A stretch of 64,000 nt of DNA from positions 1 to 64,000 of the forward strand of contig NZ_AQUR01000098.1 of assembly GCF_000372525.1 (NCBI RefSeq), read 5' to 3'. The position numbers and the translations under genes were made by a program. This document shows, in pieces, positions 35,594 through 44,519 of the stretch; the first letter of the stretch is position 1, and every line of letters starts with the position of its first letter. Source of the stretch: Cupriavidus neocaledonicus (lineage in GTDB: Bacteria; Pseudomonadota; Gammaproteobacteria; Burkholderiales; Burkholderiaceae). The notes under the pieces were generated by a model. The model saw only the letters and a list, made by a program, of their open reading frames with translations, made no database searches and was not told where the DNA came from.

Positions 35594-37018
35594 CTATTGC
35601 ATCCCCGGTCCCGCATTGGGCGCCTCGGCCAGGGCCGGCTGCTGTTCCCTGGTGTAGAACTTGTAGGCGACGAAGACGATGGCGACCCACGACGCGGAGA
35701 CGATCAGCGACATCCGCATATCCGGCAGGATCGCGATGCAGACCAGCACCGCGGCGATGAACACCAGGGCAATGTAGTTGCCATACGGGAAGAAAGGCAT
35801 CTTGTAGGACAGGCTGTCCGCTTGCCCGGTCTGGATCTTGAGCTTGCGGAAGCGCAGGTGGCTGACCACGATCGAGGTCCAGGCACACACCAGCGCGAAC
35901 ACCGTGATCGACGAAAACAGCTCGAACGCCTTCTCCGGCATCAGGTAGTTCAGCAAGACACCCGCGAACATCGTGGCGAACACCAGCATGATAGCGCGCG
36001 ATGGCACATTGCGGCGGTTGACCGTGCCCAGGAACGCCGGTGCGTTCTTCTGCAGCGCCAGGTTGTAGAAGGTCCGGCTGTTAGTGAACACGCTGGCGTT
36101 CACGGCCGACAGTACCGCGGTGATGACCACCAGGTTCATGACCCCGGCCGCCGCCGGCACGCCGATCCTGGTGAAGACGTCGACAAACGGGCTGCCCTTC
36201 GCGGTTAGCGAGGTCCACGGGAAGATCATCAGCAGCACCGCAATGGCACCGACGTAGAAGATCAGCAGCCGCCAGAACGTCGCGCTGACGGCCTTGGGCA
36301 TGGTGGTCTTGACATCCTTCGCTTCGCCGGCAGCCAGGCCGAGATTTTCGATGCCGCCAAACGAGAACGCCACCATGACGATCGACAGCACCATGCCGCC
36401 GATGCCCTTGGCGAAGAAGCCGCCATGGTCCACCAGGTTGTGATGGCCGATGGGGTCGCCATTATTGCCCAGGCCAAAGAAGATCATGCCGACGCCGAAC
36501 ACGATCATGGCGACGATCGCGGTCACCTTGATCAGCGCGAACCAGAATTCTGCCTCGCCGTAGAACTTCACGCCGATCATATTGACGCAGAACATGACCG
36601 ACACGGCTATCAGCGCGGTCACCCAGATCGGCATGGTCGGGAACCAGAAATGCACGTAGTTGCCCAGTGCATTCAGCTCGGCCGCGCTGGTTGCCAGCAG
36701 GAAGATAAAGGCGTTCCAGCCGTTCAGGAAGCCGGCAAACCGGTGGATATAGCGGTTCGAATAGGAAATGTAGGATCCGGAGACCGGCTCCTCGACCGCC
36801 ATCTCGCCCAGCGCCCGCATGACGAAGTAGATCGCCACGGCGGCGACCAGGTACGTCAGGATGATCGCCGGACCCGCGGTCTTGATGGCCCACGATGACC
36901 CATAGAACAGGCCGGTGCCGATCGCTCCGCCGATGGCGATCATCTGGATATGGCGGCTTTTCAGATCTCGTTTCAGCTCTTCCTGTTCATAGGACTGAGC
37001 GTCGATGTTGCTGCGCAT
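35594..37018 (-). CDS. Amino-acid permease, APC superfamily (AAT family, GabP-like)
   Basis: Inner-membrane proton symporter of 474 residues with about 12 membrane segments. Family motifs are KSRHIQMIAIGGAIGTGLFYG, LGEMAVEEPVSGSYISYSNR, GFLNGWNAF, and FGGIENLGLAAGEAKD. ATG 37018 has AAAGGAGA 6 nt before it; longer starts are unlikely. It lies between the M20/DpaL genes and the MalY-type lyase, suggesting uptake of the amino acid used by them. The GABA-permease-like central motif does not prove the substrate. Confidence 0.88.
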   Translation of the reverse strand: MRSNIDAQSYEQEELKRDLKSRHIQMIAIGGAIGTGLFYGSSWAIKTAGPAIILTYLVAAVAIYFVMRALGEMAVEEPVSGSYISYSNRYIHRFAGFLNGWNAFIFLLATSAAELNALGNYVHFWFPTMPIWVTALIAVSVMFCVNMIGVKFYGEAEFWFALIKVTAIVAMIVFGVGMIFFGLGNNGDPIGHHNLVDHGGFFAKGIGGMVLSIVMVAFSFGGIENLGLAAGEAKDVKTTMPKAVSATFWRLLIFYVGAIAVLLMIFPWTSLTAKGSPFVDVFTRIGVPAAAGVMNLVVITAVLSAVNASVFTNSRTFYNLALQKNAPAFLGTVNRRNVPSRAIMLVFATMFAGVLLNYLMPEKAFELFSSITVFALVCAWTSIVVSHLRFRKLKIQTGQADSLSYKMPFFPYGNYIALVFIAAVLVCIAILPDMRMSLIVSASWVAIVFVAYKFYTREQQPALAEAPNAGPGMQ

Positions 37019-37157
37019 TGCACTGTCTCCTTTGGTACATCTCTTTGTGATGCTTGTCGTTGTGGGTGGCTGTTGCGACGGGCGAGCGCCGTCCGCAGCC
37101 GATGGCTCCTTTTCCATCGACTGCCGGCTGGCTTCGTCTTGCGTTCGCTGAGCCGGA

Positions 37158-38405
37158 TCAGAGTCCGGCGATGGCGGCAGTCAATCTGCCGATGGCTTCA
37201 TCCACGGTCGCGCGCGGGCATCCCAGGTTGACGCGCATGTAGCCGTGACCCTCGATGCCGAACTTCTGGCCCTTGTCGAGCCACAGGCGAGCCCGGGTCA
37301 GCATGAACTTGTCCAGCGACGGCGCGTCCATGCCGAGGCCGCGGCAGTCCATCCATGCCAGGTAGAGCGAGTCGGCCGGCAGCACCTGGACGCGTGACGT
37401 GGCGCGATGCACCGACTCGCGGAAATGGTCGTGATTGGCGCGCAGGTACGCCAGCATCTGTTCGAGCCATGGTTCGCCGTGAGCATAGGCCGCCTCTGCG
37501 GCAACCATGCCCAGCGTATTGACCAGCGGGAACATATTGCGGTCGTACTGGCGGCGCAGTTCGTCGCGCAGGCGCCGGTTCGGCACGAACACGTTCGCGC
37601 TTTGCAAGCCCGGCAGGTTGAAGGTCTTGCTGGGCGCCGTGCAGGTGATGCTGTGCTGGGCAAAATCTTCGCCGAGCGAGGCAAAGGGGATGTGCCTTTT
37701 CTCCGGATTGATGATCAGGTCCTGGTGGATCTCGTCCGAGATGACCAGCACGCCGCGTCGCAGGCAGATCTCACCCATGGTCCGCAGTTCGTCTTCCGAC
37801 CAGACATTGCCGGTGGGGTTGTGCGGATTGCTCAGGATGAAGAGCTTCGTATCTTCGCGGATCGCCGCTTCAAAGACGGCCGGGTCGAAGCGGTAGCCGT
37901 CCTCGGTGCGCTCCAGCGGCGCAAAGGCGAGATGGCGGCCGTTCATCAGCACGTCGTTATGGAAGTGCGCATAGACAGGCGGCTGGATCAGCACCGAATC
38001 GCCCGGTGCGGAGAATGCCTGGATGGCGGTCTTCAGAGTGGTGATGATGCCGGAGGTCTGCACCACCCATTCCTTTGCCACCTCCCAGCCGAAGCGCTTG
38101 CCCTGCCACGCGACCACGGCATCGACGTAGCTGTCGGTCGCGCCACCGGGGTAGCCGAAGATGCCATGCGCCACCGCCTCGTGCAGCGCGTCGATGACAG
38201 CTTGCGGCGCGCGGAAATCCATGTCGGCGACCCACATCGGCAAGGGTTTCGCCGCGGCCTCGTCCGGCGCGAGGAGTTTTTCAGGGATGGCCCATTTCAT
38301 GGAATGCGATTTCGCGCGGTCGATGACCTCGTCGAAAACGCTGGCTGCGCGGCCGGCTGCCCCAGCCGACATCTCGCCTTGCACTGCCGTTGCATTGACC
38401 TTCAT
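37158..38405 (-). CDS. MalY/PatB-family PLP-dependent C-S beta-lyase (aminotransferase fold I)
   Basis: A 415-residue fold-type I PLP enzyme. The MalY/PatB start signature PMWVADMDFRAPQAV is present. PLP contacts are Asn193 and Pro197 in SNPHNPTGN, Asp224 in VISDEIHQDL, Lys260 in APSKTFNLPGLQ, and Arg in the C-terminal YMRVNLG. These enzymes usually cleave cystathionine or other S-substituted cysteines to pyruvate, ammonia and a thiol. AAGGAAG precedes the ATG. It is divergent from a MetR-like LysR gene, which fits a sulfur amino-acid role. Confidence 0.88.
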   Translation of the reverse strand: MKVNATAVQGEMSAGAAGRAASVFDEVIDRAKSHSMKWAIPEKLLAPDEAAAKPLPMWVADMDFRAPQAVIDALHEAVAHGIFGYPGGATDSYVDAVVAWQGKRFGWEVAKEWVVQTSGIITTLKTAIQAFSAPGDSVLIQPPVYAHFHNDVLMNGRHLAFAPLERTEDGYRFDPAVFEAAIREDTKLFILSNPHNPTGNVWSEDELRTMGEICLRRGVLVISDEIHQDLIINPEKRHIPFASLGEDFAQHSITCTAPSKTFNLPGLQSANVFVPNRRLRDELRRQYDRNMFPLVNTLGMVAAEAAYAHGEPWLEQMLAYLRANHDHFRESVHRATSRVQVLPADSLYLAWMDCRGLGMDAPSLDKFMLTRARLWLDKGQKFGIEGHGYMRVNLGCPRATVDEAIGRLTAAIAGL

Positions 38406-38483
38406 GACTTCCTTGTCTGGCTATGGAAAGGCGCCGAAGGGCGCCAGATGGTTCGATGGAGGCCAGCATAGCAACGCCCATAC

Positions 38484-38508
38484 ATGAAAAAAAATGGTAT
38501 CTTTTCAT
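38484..38508. promoter_or_regulatory. LysR-type operator candidate in the malY/metR-like intergenic region
   Basis: ATGAAAA (38484-38490) and TTTTCAT (38502-38508) are perfect 7-bp inverted repeats with an 11-bp spacer, and TGAA/TTCA is the core of MetR sites (family knowledge). It lies 24 bp before the LysR start. Confidence 0.6.
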
Positions 38509-38531
38509 GAACCAATGAACGGGAGTCATGC

Positions 38532-39419
38532 GTGCTGGATCGCCAACATCTCGCGGCACTGGTCGCGGTAAGCCGTACCGGCAGCGTCACCGCCGCCGCC
38601 GAAAAGCTCAACGTCACGCAATCGGCGCTGTCGCACATGGTCAAGAAACTGGAAGACCACCACGGCGTAAAGATCTGGACAAAGAGCGGCCGCGGCCTGC
38701 GCTTTACGCAGGCGGGCGAATACCTGCTCGCGCTGGCCGACCGCCTGCTGCCCCAGCTGGATCACGCCGAGCGCATTCTTGCGGACTTCGCCGAGGGACG
38801 CCGCGGTGCGTTGCGCGTCGGCATGGAATGCCACCCGTGCCAAAAGTGGCTGGCGCGGCTGACGCCGCATTACCTGGCCGCGTGGCCGGACGTGGACTTC
38901 GATGTCCGAACCTCCTTCCGGTTCGACGGCGTCGCTGCCTTGCTAGGGCACGAGATCGACCTGCTGATCACGCCTGACCCGGTCAAGCTGCCGGAGCTGG
39001 TTTTCACGCCGGTGATCGACTACGAACTGGTGCTTGTCGTTCACGAAACCCATTCGCTGGCGTCGCAGCCCTACATCAGGCCACAGGATCTGGTGGATGA
39101 AACGTTGATCACGGTCCCGGTCAGCATCGAGCGTCTCGACATTTACACCCGCTTCCTGGTCCCGGCGCATTGCCAGCCGCGACGCCACCGCACCGCTGAG
39201 GTGACAGACCTAATGCTGCAGCTCGTTGCCGCCGGTCGCGGCGTTTCCGTATTGCCCGACTGGCTGGTGGAAGAGGAAGGCGCGAGCATGCCATTGCGGA
39301 CCTTGCGCCTGGGGAAGCACGGTATCCGCAAGCACATCCATCTGGGCATTCGGCGCGGCGACGAAGGCATCTCCTACGTTGCGGGATTTGTCGAGATGGC
39401 GCGGCAATCGGGACGCTAG
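38532..39419 (+). CDS. LysR-family regulator, MetR-like
   Basis: A 295-residue LysR protein. The HTH is VTAAAEKLNVTQSALSHMVKKLEDHHG, followed by the MetR-like segments GALRVGMECHPCQKWL and VLVVHETHSLA. GTG 38532 follows GGGAG. It is divergent from the MalY-type lyase and likely controls it; in MetR the effector is homocysteine (family knowledge), but the residue match here is only partial, so the effector may differ. Confidence 0.88.
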   Translation: MLDRQHLAALVAVSRTGSVTAAAEKLNVTQSALSHMVKKLEDHHGVKIWTKSGRGLRFTQAGEYLLALADRLLPQLDHAERILADFAEGRRGALRVGMECHPCQKWLARLTPHYLAAWPDVDFDVRTSFRFDGVAALLGHEIDLLITPDPVKLPELVFTPVIDYELVLVVHETHSLASQPYIRPQDLVDETLITVPVSIERLDIYTRFLVPAHCQPRRHRTAEVTDLMLQLVAAGRGVSVLPDWLVEEEGASMPLRTLRLGKHGIRKHIHLGIRRGDEGISYVAGFVEMARQSGR

Positions 39420-39506
39420 GCGGTGGAGGGGTCGGAATCACCCTGCACCATCTGCTTTCCGATGTTCAGCTTGGCCAGATCGCCGAAGGGAGACAGGGCT
39501 TGTGAG

Positions 39507-39538
39507 CATAGACTGGGCAGCATGCTGCCCGGTCTATG
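39507..39538. terminator. Long composite hairpin between convergent genes
   Basis: CATAGAC-t-GGGCAGCA pairs with TGCTGCCC-g-GTCTATG, a 15-bp stem with one mismatch and effectively no loop, centred on GCATGC. GTGAG/CTCAC can extend it outwards to 39502-39547. It sits at the 3' ends of the MetR-like and MFS genes. No T run. Confidence 0.5.
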
Positions 39539-39543
39539 CAATC

Positions 39544-40788
39544 TCACGCCATGCTTTGGTGCTCGGCGGCAAGGGCCTTGTTCCTTCTGATCGCCACGGC
39601 GAGCGCTACCAAGGCCAGCGCCAGCGGAACGAAGGAGACCCACAGCACTGTTTTCCAGCCATAGGCGGACAACAGGCCGCCGGAGGAAAAAGAGCCGATC
39701 GCCATCAGGCCAAAGACGATGAAGTCGTTGAGGGACTGCACGCGCGTCTTCTCCTCGGGGCGGTGGCACTCCAGCACCAGCGCCGATGCGCCGAGGAATC
39801 CGAAATTCCACCCAAGGCCGAGCAGGATCAGCGTGGCCCAGAAGTGTGCCACGTCGACGCCTCCAAGTCCGACGGCGGCAGACAGCCCGGTGAGCGCCAG
39901 GCCCACGATCGCCACGCGGCTTGCTCCGAATCGCGCAATCAGAGAACCCGTGAAGAAACTCGGCGCGTACATCGCGATGACATGCCATTGCATCCCCAGG
40001 TTGGCGGAGGCCTGCGGATGCCCGCAGATATGCATTGCCAGCGGTGCGGCAGTCATCAGGAAGTTCATCAACATATAGGACACCGCGCCACAGATCGCCG
40101 CGGCAATGAAACGCGGCTGCCGTGCGATTTCGGTGAGCGGCCGGCCGCTGGCCATTTCTGCAACGCTGGGTCGAGGTAGCTTTACCCCGAGCAGGACGAG
40201 CGCCGAGAGCGCTGCCACGAGTGCCTGCACCAGGAAGGTAGTGGCAAACGTATGCCGTGGCCACAGATCCATGGTCCAGGTCACCAATTGCGGCCCCACC
40301 ACGCCCGCGGCCACGCCACCTGCCATGACGAGCGATAGTGCCCGTGCGCGCCGGGCGGGTGCAACCCCATCGGCGGCCGCAAAACGAAACGACAGCACCA
40401 CGGCGGCGTAGCTGCCGCCAAAGAAGGTCGCCAGGCAGAACAGCCAGAACCAGCCCAGGATGACAGCAAGCATGGCCAGCAGGCCGGTCAATACACCGGC
40501 CCCGGTGCCCACCAGAAAGGCAGCGCGCCGGCCATATCTGCGGGAGACCGCACCGATGGGCAAAATGCACGCCGCCATGCCCACCACAAAGATGGAAATG
40601 GGCAACGTAGCCAGCATGGGGATCGGCGCCAGCATGTCGCCGACGATGGCGCCGGTGGCATAGACCACCACCGAGTTGGCGCCAGCCAGTGCCTGGGCGA
40701 TGGACAAGCGCCAGATGTTGCCGCTCTGGACGCGGTCGGGGAGAAGATCGGATGCGTCGAGGGCTGGTTGGGTGTTGTACTTGGTCAT
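39544..40788 (-). CDS. MFS transporter
   Basis: Twelve-segment major facilitator carrier of 414 residues. The signature loop between segments 2 and 3 is GAVSRRYGRRAAFL. A cytoplasmic loop near the middle (LPRPSVAEMASGRPLTEIARQ) separates the halves. It lies 40 bp downstream of the alcohol dehydrogenase gene and could be the last member of that operon or independent. A single basic motif and lack of substrate motifs prevent a substrate call. Confidence 0.85.
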   Translation of the reverse strand: MTKYNTQPALDASDLLPDRVQSGNIWRLSIAQALAGANSVVVYATGAIVGDMLAPIPMLATLPISIFVVGMAACILPIGAVSRRYGRRAAFLVGTGAGVLTGLLAMLAVILGWFWLFCLATFFGGSYAAVVLSFRFAAADGVAPARRARALSLVMAGGVAAGVVGPQLVTWTMDLWPRHTFATTFLVQALVAALSALVLLGVKLPRPSVAEMASGRPLTEIARQPRFIAAAICGAVSYMLMNFLMTAAPLAMHICGHPQASANLGMQWHVIAMYAPSFFTGSLIARFGASRVAIVGLALTGLSAAVGLGGVDVAHFWATLILLGLGWNFGFLGASALVLECHRPEEKTRVQSLNDFIVFGLMAIGSFSSGGLLSAYGWKTVLWVSFVPLALALVALAVAIRRNKALAAEHQSMA

Positions 40789-40828
40789 ATTAGTATTTGG
40801 CCGCCCCTTGCACAGAGCGGTAGCGCGT

Positions 40829-41857
40829 TCAACGCGGATTATCCATCGTCAGCACCATGCGGTATTTCGCGCTACCGGATTTCATCTTCGCGTAGGCCTG
40901 AGCTGCTTGCTCAAGCGGCATGGTCTCTATCCGAGGCCGCACATTCGCTAGCATACTGAAGTTCAACGTTTTTTCGTTGTCGTAAGGCGTACCCGTGAGC
41001 GACCCGAGGATGCTGCGTTGTCCGCCGACGAGCAGACCTGGGGGGATGTGTAGTGGGCTTCTGGCGGGGTTGAGGACAACCAGCCGCCCCTCGGGTGCCA
41101 GGCCGGGGAGCAGCGCCGAAATTGCCTCGGCATGATCGATCATGGTCACCATGGCCTGCGCGCCGCCCATGGCCTTGAGCCGCGCAGCGGCATCTTCCCC
41201 GCGGTTATCGATATAGACATGTGCGCCCAGCGCCAGCGCGTCGCCGGCCTTTTCGTTGCCTCGCCCGATCGCCACGACCCGGAAACCCATGTTTCGTGCA
41301 TATTGCAGCGCCATGTGCCCCAGGCCGCCGATGCCGAGGATAGCCACCGTATCGCCGGCTTGCGCGCCGCACTTATTCAAGGCGTTGAAGGTAGCGATAC
41401 CTGCGCACAGGATAGGCGCCGCCTCTTCTGCGCCAAGCGCATCTGGAATGGCGACGAGGCCGGTGCTGCGCGCCAGCATCATCTCGGCGTAGCCACCGTC
41501 GACAGTGGCACCCACCACAGGTTGGTTCAGGCAAAGCTGGAACCGCCCCTGCCGGCATTGCACGCATTCGCCACAGTGACCACCCAGCCGGCCCACGCCC
41601 ACACGCTGGCCTGTCGTCCAGATCGATGGCGTGCCTGGGCCCATCGCCAGGATGCGGCCAACCACCTCGTGACCGGGCACACGCGGCGGGTGCGTAGCAG
41701 GGCCTGTTCTTTCGATGTCGGCCGCATCCGCTCCGCAGATGCCGCAGGCTTCCACCCGGATCAGCACCTCGGCGACGCCAGGCTGTGGCACAGACCGCTC
41801 CACAAGCTCCAACACGCCCGGCCCGCTGATCTGCATGGCTCGATAGGTAGGCTTCAT
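40829..41857 (-). CDS. Zinc-dependent alcohol dehydrogenase (MDR superfamily)
   Basis: A 342-residue medium-chain dehydrogenase. The catalytic zinc ligands come from EACGICGAD and PGHEVVG; the structural zinc site is GGHCGECVQCRQGRFQLC, with four cysteines in the C-x2-C-x2-C-x7-C pattern. The NAD loop is LGIGGLGHMALQYA. ATG 41857 follows GGAG by 7 nt. It is the last of the six-gene oxidation operon and could oxidise or reduce an alcohol/aldehyde intermediate. Confidence 0.9.
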   Translation of the reverse strand: MKPTYRAMQISGPGVLELVERSVPQPGVAEVLIRVEACGICGADAADIERTGPATHPPRVPGHEVVGRILAMGPGTPSIWTTGQRVGVGRLGGHCGECVQCRQGRFQLCLNQPVVGATVDGGYAEMMLARSTGLVAIPDALGAEEAAPILCAGIATFNALNKCGAQAGDTVAILGIGGLGHMALQYARNMGFRVVAIGRGNEKAGDALALGAHVYIDNRGEDAAARLKAMGGAQAMVTMIDHAEAISALLPGLAPEGRLVVLNPARSPLHIPPGLLVGGQRSILGSLTGTPYDNEKTLNFSMLANVRPRIETMPLEQAAQAYAKMKSGSAKYRMVLTMDNPR

Positions 41858-41905
41858 CTCGACACTCCAATGTCTCTTCTGGTCCCGCGTTGCGCGCAAG
41901 GGCAA

Positions 41906-43039
41906 TCAATGCAAAAGGGAATCTGCGGTATTGCCGGCCATCAAAGCGGCCACAGCCCGCCGGGCAGCGTCCAATGCGCCCGCGACATACCCGCCAAACT
42001 CCGGCGACCATTCGCTGGCAATACCGGTAAGCCGGTTGCACCAGACGCCGTCCGCCGCGCGGGAAGGTAATGGCAACACTTGGTGGGCGCCCACCTTGTT
42101 GTCGGCTTCCAGCGCTGTGTAAGGGTCGCGCGCCCAGTCTTTCAGATATTCGATGCGGGGTTGTGCAGCGCAGCGGCCGAACAAGCGAACCAGCTGCGCA
42201 CGGCAGAGAGCCCGCAATTCCTCGTTCGGAACCTGGCGGCGTACAGCGGCGGGAACGCCCAGGAACCCGAACAGGGCACCATGGCAAGCCAGGGCCGAGG
42301 CGTCGTGAACCTCCGTCATCGGCCCAACAGCGCTGCGCGCCTCGCCGGATAACCCCTGCTCGCGCCAGAAAGGGCGATCGAAGACCGCCAGATACTTGGC
42401 ATGTGGCGCCATCCATGTCGCGCAGTGATACCACGGCCCGGCCAATGCGTCGGGCAACCCCGGCTCGAACACAATGGTGCCGGCTGCAAGACGCGGCGGC
42501 ACCGCCAACAGCACGTGGGCCACGCGATGCATGAGTTCACGCCCCTGCGGGCCGTCAGCCTCCACTTCGACACAGTCATCCAGATAGCGCACCCGCTTCA
42601 CATGGCAATGGGTCATCAGCCGGTTTGCTGTCAGGCGCTGATGCAGAGCGTCGACGAGCGCGCCCATGCCGCCCACCAGCCGCCGCGAGGCGGGCGTGGA
42701 GCGATAGCCATCGACGCGTACGGGGGCGTGCGTCGCGGAGCGCTCCAGCAGCATGTCTCCCTCTTCTTGCTGCGCGAAGGTCTGCAGGCGCAGCTCGTCC
42801 ACCAGCACCTGAAGATCCGGTTGCAAAGCGGGCCAGAACCAGGTTGCGCCAAGGTCATACTGGTCGCTGGGCCGCTGTTCGTCGGTACGGGCCGTTGGCG
42901 ATACAGACGCGATCCGCCCGCCGAAGACGTCGCGAGCTTCCAGCAATACATAATCCCGGATGCCACGTTGCTCCAGCAAGTAGGCCGCGTACAGGCCGCT
43001 CAGGCCGCCGCCAATGATGGCAATGCGCTCGGTCAGCAT
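41906..43039 (-). CDS. FAD-dependent amine oxidase (monoamine oxidase family)
   Basis: Flavin amine oxidase of 377 residues. The dinucleotide loop is IAIIGGGLSGLYAAYLLE, then the second motif LLEARDVFGGRI, and the C-terminal flavin clamp WSPEFGGYVAGALDAARRAV. The protein is shorter than typical monoamine oxidases (about 450). It has no signal peptide, so it acts in the cytoplasm. Its start overlaps the end of the cupin gene by 7 bp. It probably oxidises an amine to an imine/aldehyde, passed on to the neighbouring dehydrogenases. Confidence 0.85.
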   Translation of the reverse strand: MLTERIAIIGGGLSGLYAAYLLEQRGIRDYVLLEARDVFGGRIASVSPTARTDEQRPSDQYDLGATWFWPALQPDLQVLVDELRLQTFAQQEEGDMLLERSATHAPVRVDGYRSTPASRRLVGGMGALVDALHQRLTANRLMTHCHVKRVRYLDDCVEVEADGPQGRELMHRVAHVLLAVPPRLAAGTIVFEPGLPDALAGPWYHCATWMAPHAKYLAVFDRPFWREQGLSGEARSAVGPMTEVHDASALACHGALFGFLGVPAAVRRQVPNEELRALCRAQLVRLFGRCAAQPRIEYLKDWARDPYTALEADNKVGAHQVLPLPSRAADGVWCNRLTGIASEWSPEFGGYVAGALDAARRAVAALMAGNTADSLLH

Positions 43040-43713
43040 GACGCAGCCGCCAGACTGACAGGGTTCGCGAGATGCCCGGTCTTGAGGTACACGCAGGCTC
43101 CGGAGCTGCCTGCGACAAGATCCGGATACGTCCCCGGCGGCAGCCGCAGCCAGCTGCCCCGCTCGTATGCTTGCGCACGCTCGCGCAAGCTGCCCTCCAC
43201 TACCAGCACCTCGGCACCGTCCACCGGACCGCTGAGCACGATCGCGCCCGCCGGCATGCGCTCAAGGCGGACATGCTCGATGTCGTCGGCGAACAGCGGG
43301 CAGCATTGACGACCATTCCTGACCGTCCAGCGCGACACATCCCGCGTGTCGATGCGAACCGGGCGCGACTCGCCCGGCTGCATCTGCCAGAGCTTCACGA
43401 AGATCACCGCGCCCTCGGCGCTGGAGGGCTGGTGGCTTGAGCCCGGCGGGCTGCGCAAATACCAGCCGGCCGGATAGTGCTTGTGGCCTTCTGAGAAGGT
43501 GCCCGACAGCACGAGAATTTCCTCGCCTCCCGGATGGGGGTGGTGGGGAAAGCAGGAGTCCGGCGCATATCGCACAACGCTGGTGGCGCGCGCTTGTTCT
43601 CCCCCCATTCGATCCAGCATCACGCGCTCAACCCCCGCTTGGGGCGAAGCTGTCCACTGGTACTGATGTGGCGTCACGAGCGCGCGCAGTGAAAGATCCG
43701 CATTAACTAGCAT
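43033..43713 (-). CDS. Two-domain cupin protein (ChrR-like)
   Basis: A 226-residue protein with two cupin folds. The first has a metal-site-like histidine series, CFPHHPHPGGEEILVLSG, and GSSHQPSS; the second (residues 135-220) has GAEVLVVEGS and LPPGTYPDLVAG without the histidines. This matches the ChrR cupin family, but no N-terminal zinc anti-sigma domain or sigma factor is nearby, so an enzymatic or sensor role is more likely. Translationally coupled to the amine oxidase. Confidence 0.75.
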   Translation of the reverse strand: MLVNADLSLRALVTPHQYQWTASPQAGVERVMLDRMGGEQARATSVVRYAPDSCFPHHPHPGGEEILVLSGTFSEGHKHYPAGWYLRSPPGSSHQPSSAEGAVIFVKLWQMQPGESRPVRIDTRDVSRWTVRNGRQCCPLFADDIEHVRLERMPAGAIVLSGPVDGAEVLVVEGSLRERAQAYERGSWLRLPPGTYPDLVAGSSGACVYLKTGHLANPVSLAAASC

Positions 43714-43785
43714 CGAGAACTCTTTAAAGACAAGCGGGATACAGGACCGCAACGTTCCGCGGCGGCCCGATGTACCCCATACCCT

Positions 43786-44127
43786 TTACCTGGGCAGATG
43801 TGCGTGGGTATCGAGCACGCGTGCCGAATAGACGAGAGCGGCACCGGCGTTGAGGGCAATGGCAACCCCGAGCGCCTCGGCAATTTCTTCGCGCGTGGCA
43901 CCATACTCCGCTGCCTTCTGCGTGTGCACGGAAATGCAGCCGTCGCAGCGCGTGGTAACGGCGACAGCCAGGGCAATCAGCTCGTGCATCTTGGGTTCCA
44001 GATGTCCGGGCCTGGCCACGAATTCATTCAACTTCGCGAGCCCTGCCATTACCTCTGGGTTCAACGACGCGAAATCGCCGACGCGCGTCTTCAATTCATT
44101 CCGGTAGGCATTCCAGTCCTGCATCAT
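43786..44127 (-). CDS. Carboxymuconolactone decarboxylase/AhpD-like protein
   Basis: A 113-residue all-helical protein. The AhpD-type redox motif is intact: Cys61-Asp-Gly-Cys64 with His68 (TTRCDGCISVHTQ). Such proteins reduce peroxides or act as redox partners. AGGAG lies 8 nt before the paired ATG codons. In this oxidation operon it could handle hydrogen peroxide released by the amine oxidase; this is inference. Confidence 0.85.
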   Translation of the reverse strand: MMQDWNAYRNELKTRVGDFASLNPEVMAGLAKLNEFVARPGHLEPKMHELIALAVAVTTRCDGCISVHTQKAAEYGATREEIAEALGVAIALNAGAALVYSARVLDTHAHLPR

Positions 44128-44174
44128 GTCTTGAGCTCCTGCTGTCAATGAGTGGGCGGGCGGTTGCGGCGAGA

Positions 44175-44456
44175 TCACGCGACCTCGTAGATCCGCACGT
44201 CGGGCGCGGCACCCAGCAATGGCTCGAGACCGGCCACCACATCTGCCGTGAACAGCTCGCTTCGCAGATAGGCAGCGGCGTTCTCCCTGCTGTCGAAGCC
44301 ATGCAGCACTTGCACGTCTTCCTCACGCACCAGCAGTTCCTTCGACTTCGCGCCGGCAACGGTGCTGAGGAACGGCGCCTTGTACCTTTGGTAGACGCCA
44401 GCCGCGGCCGCGCGGTTGGCGCTGGCGATCATGAGGGTAATTTGCAGATAGACCAT
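44175..44456 (-). CDS. Small dimeric alpha-beta barrel-like protein
   Basis: A 93-residue protein, MVYLQITLMIASANRAAAAG at the start and a C-terminus LGAAPDVRIYEVA. The size, alternating beta-alpha pattern and context suggest the dimeric alpha-beta barrel group (antibiotic-biosynthesis-monooxygenase/EthD-like), but I do not recognise a specific family. GGAGAG precedes ATG 44456. It is co-transcribed between the SDR and AhpD-like genes. Confidence 0.65.
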   Translation of the reverse strand: MVYLQITLMIASANRAAAAGVYQRYKAPFLSTVAGAKSKELLVREEDVQVLHGFDSRENAAAYLRSELFTADVVAGLEPLLGAAPDVRIYEVA

Positions 44457-44519
44457 ACGTGCTCTCCGAGCAGGTGGTTGGGAAAACAAGGAGGCAAACG
44501 GCAAGCGCTCGCCCACGCA

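Noticed and set aside
39502..39547. Long hairpins at 39507 and 50639 considered as members of a REP-like repeat family
   Set aside because: Their sequences are unrelated to each other and each occurs once in the window, between convergent genes, so terminators are more likely.
43033..43713. ChrR-like cupin considered as an anti-sigma factor
   Set aside because: It lacks the N-terminal zinc-binding domain and has no sigma factor gene beside it.
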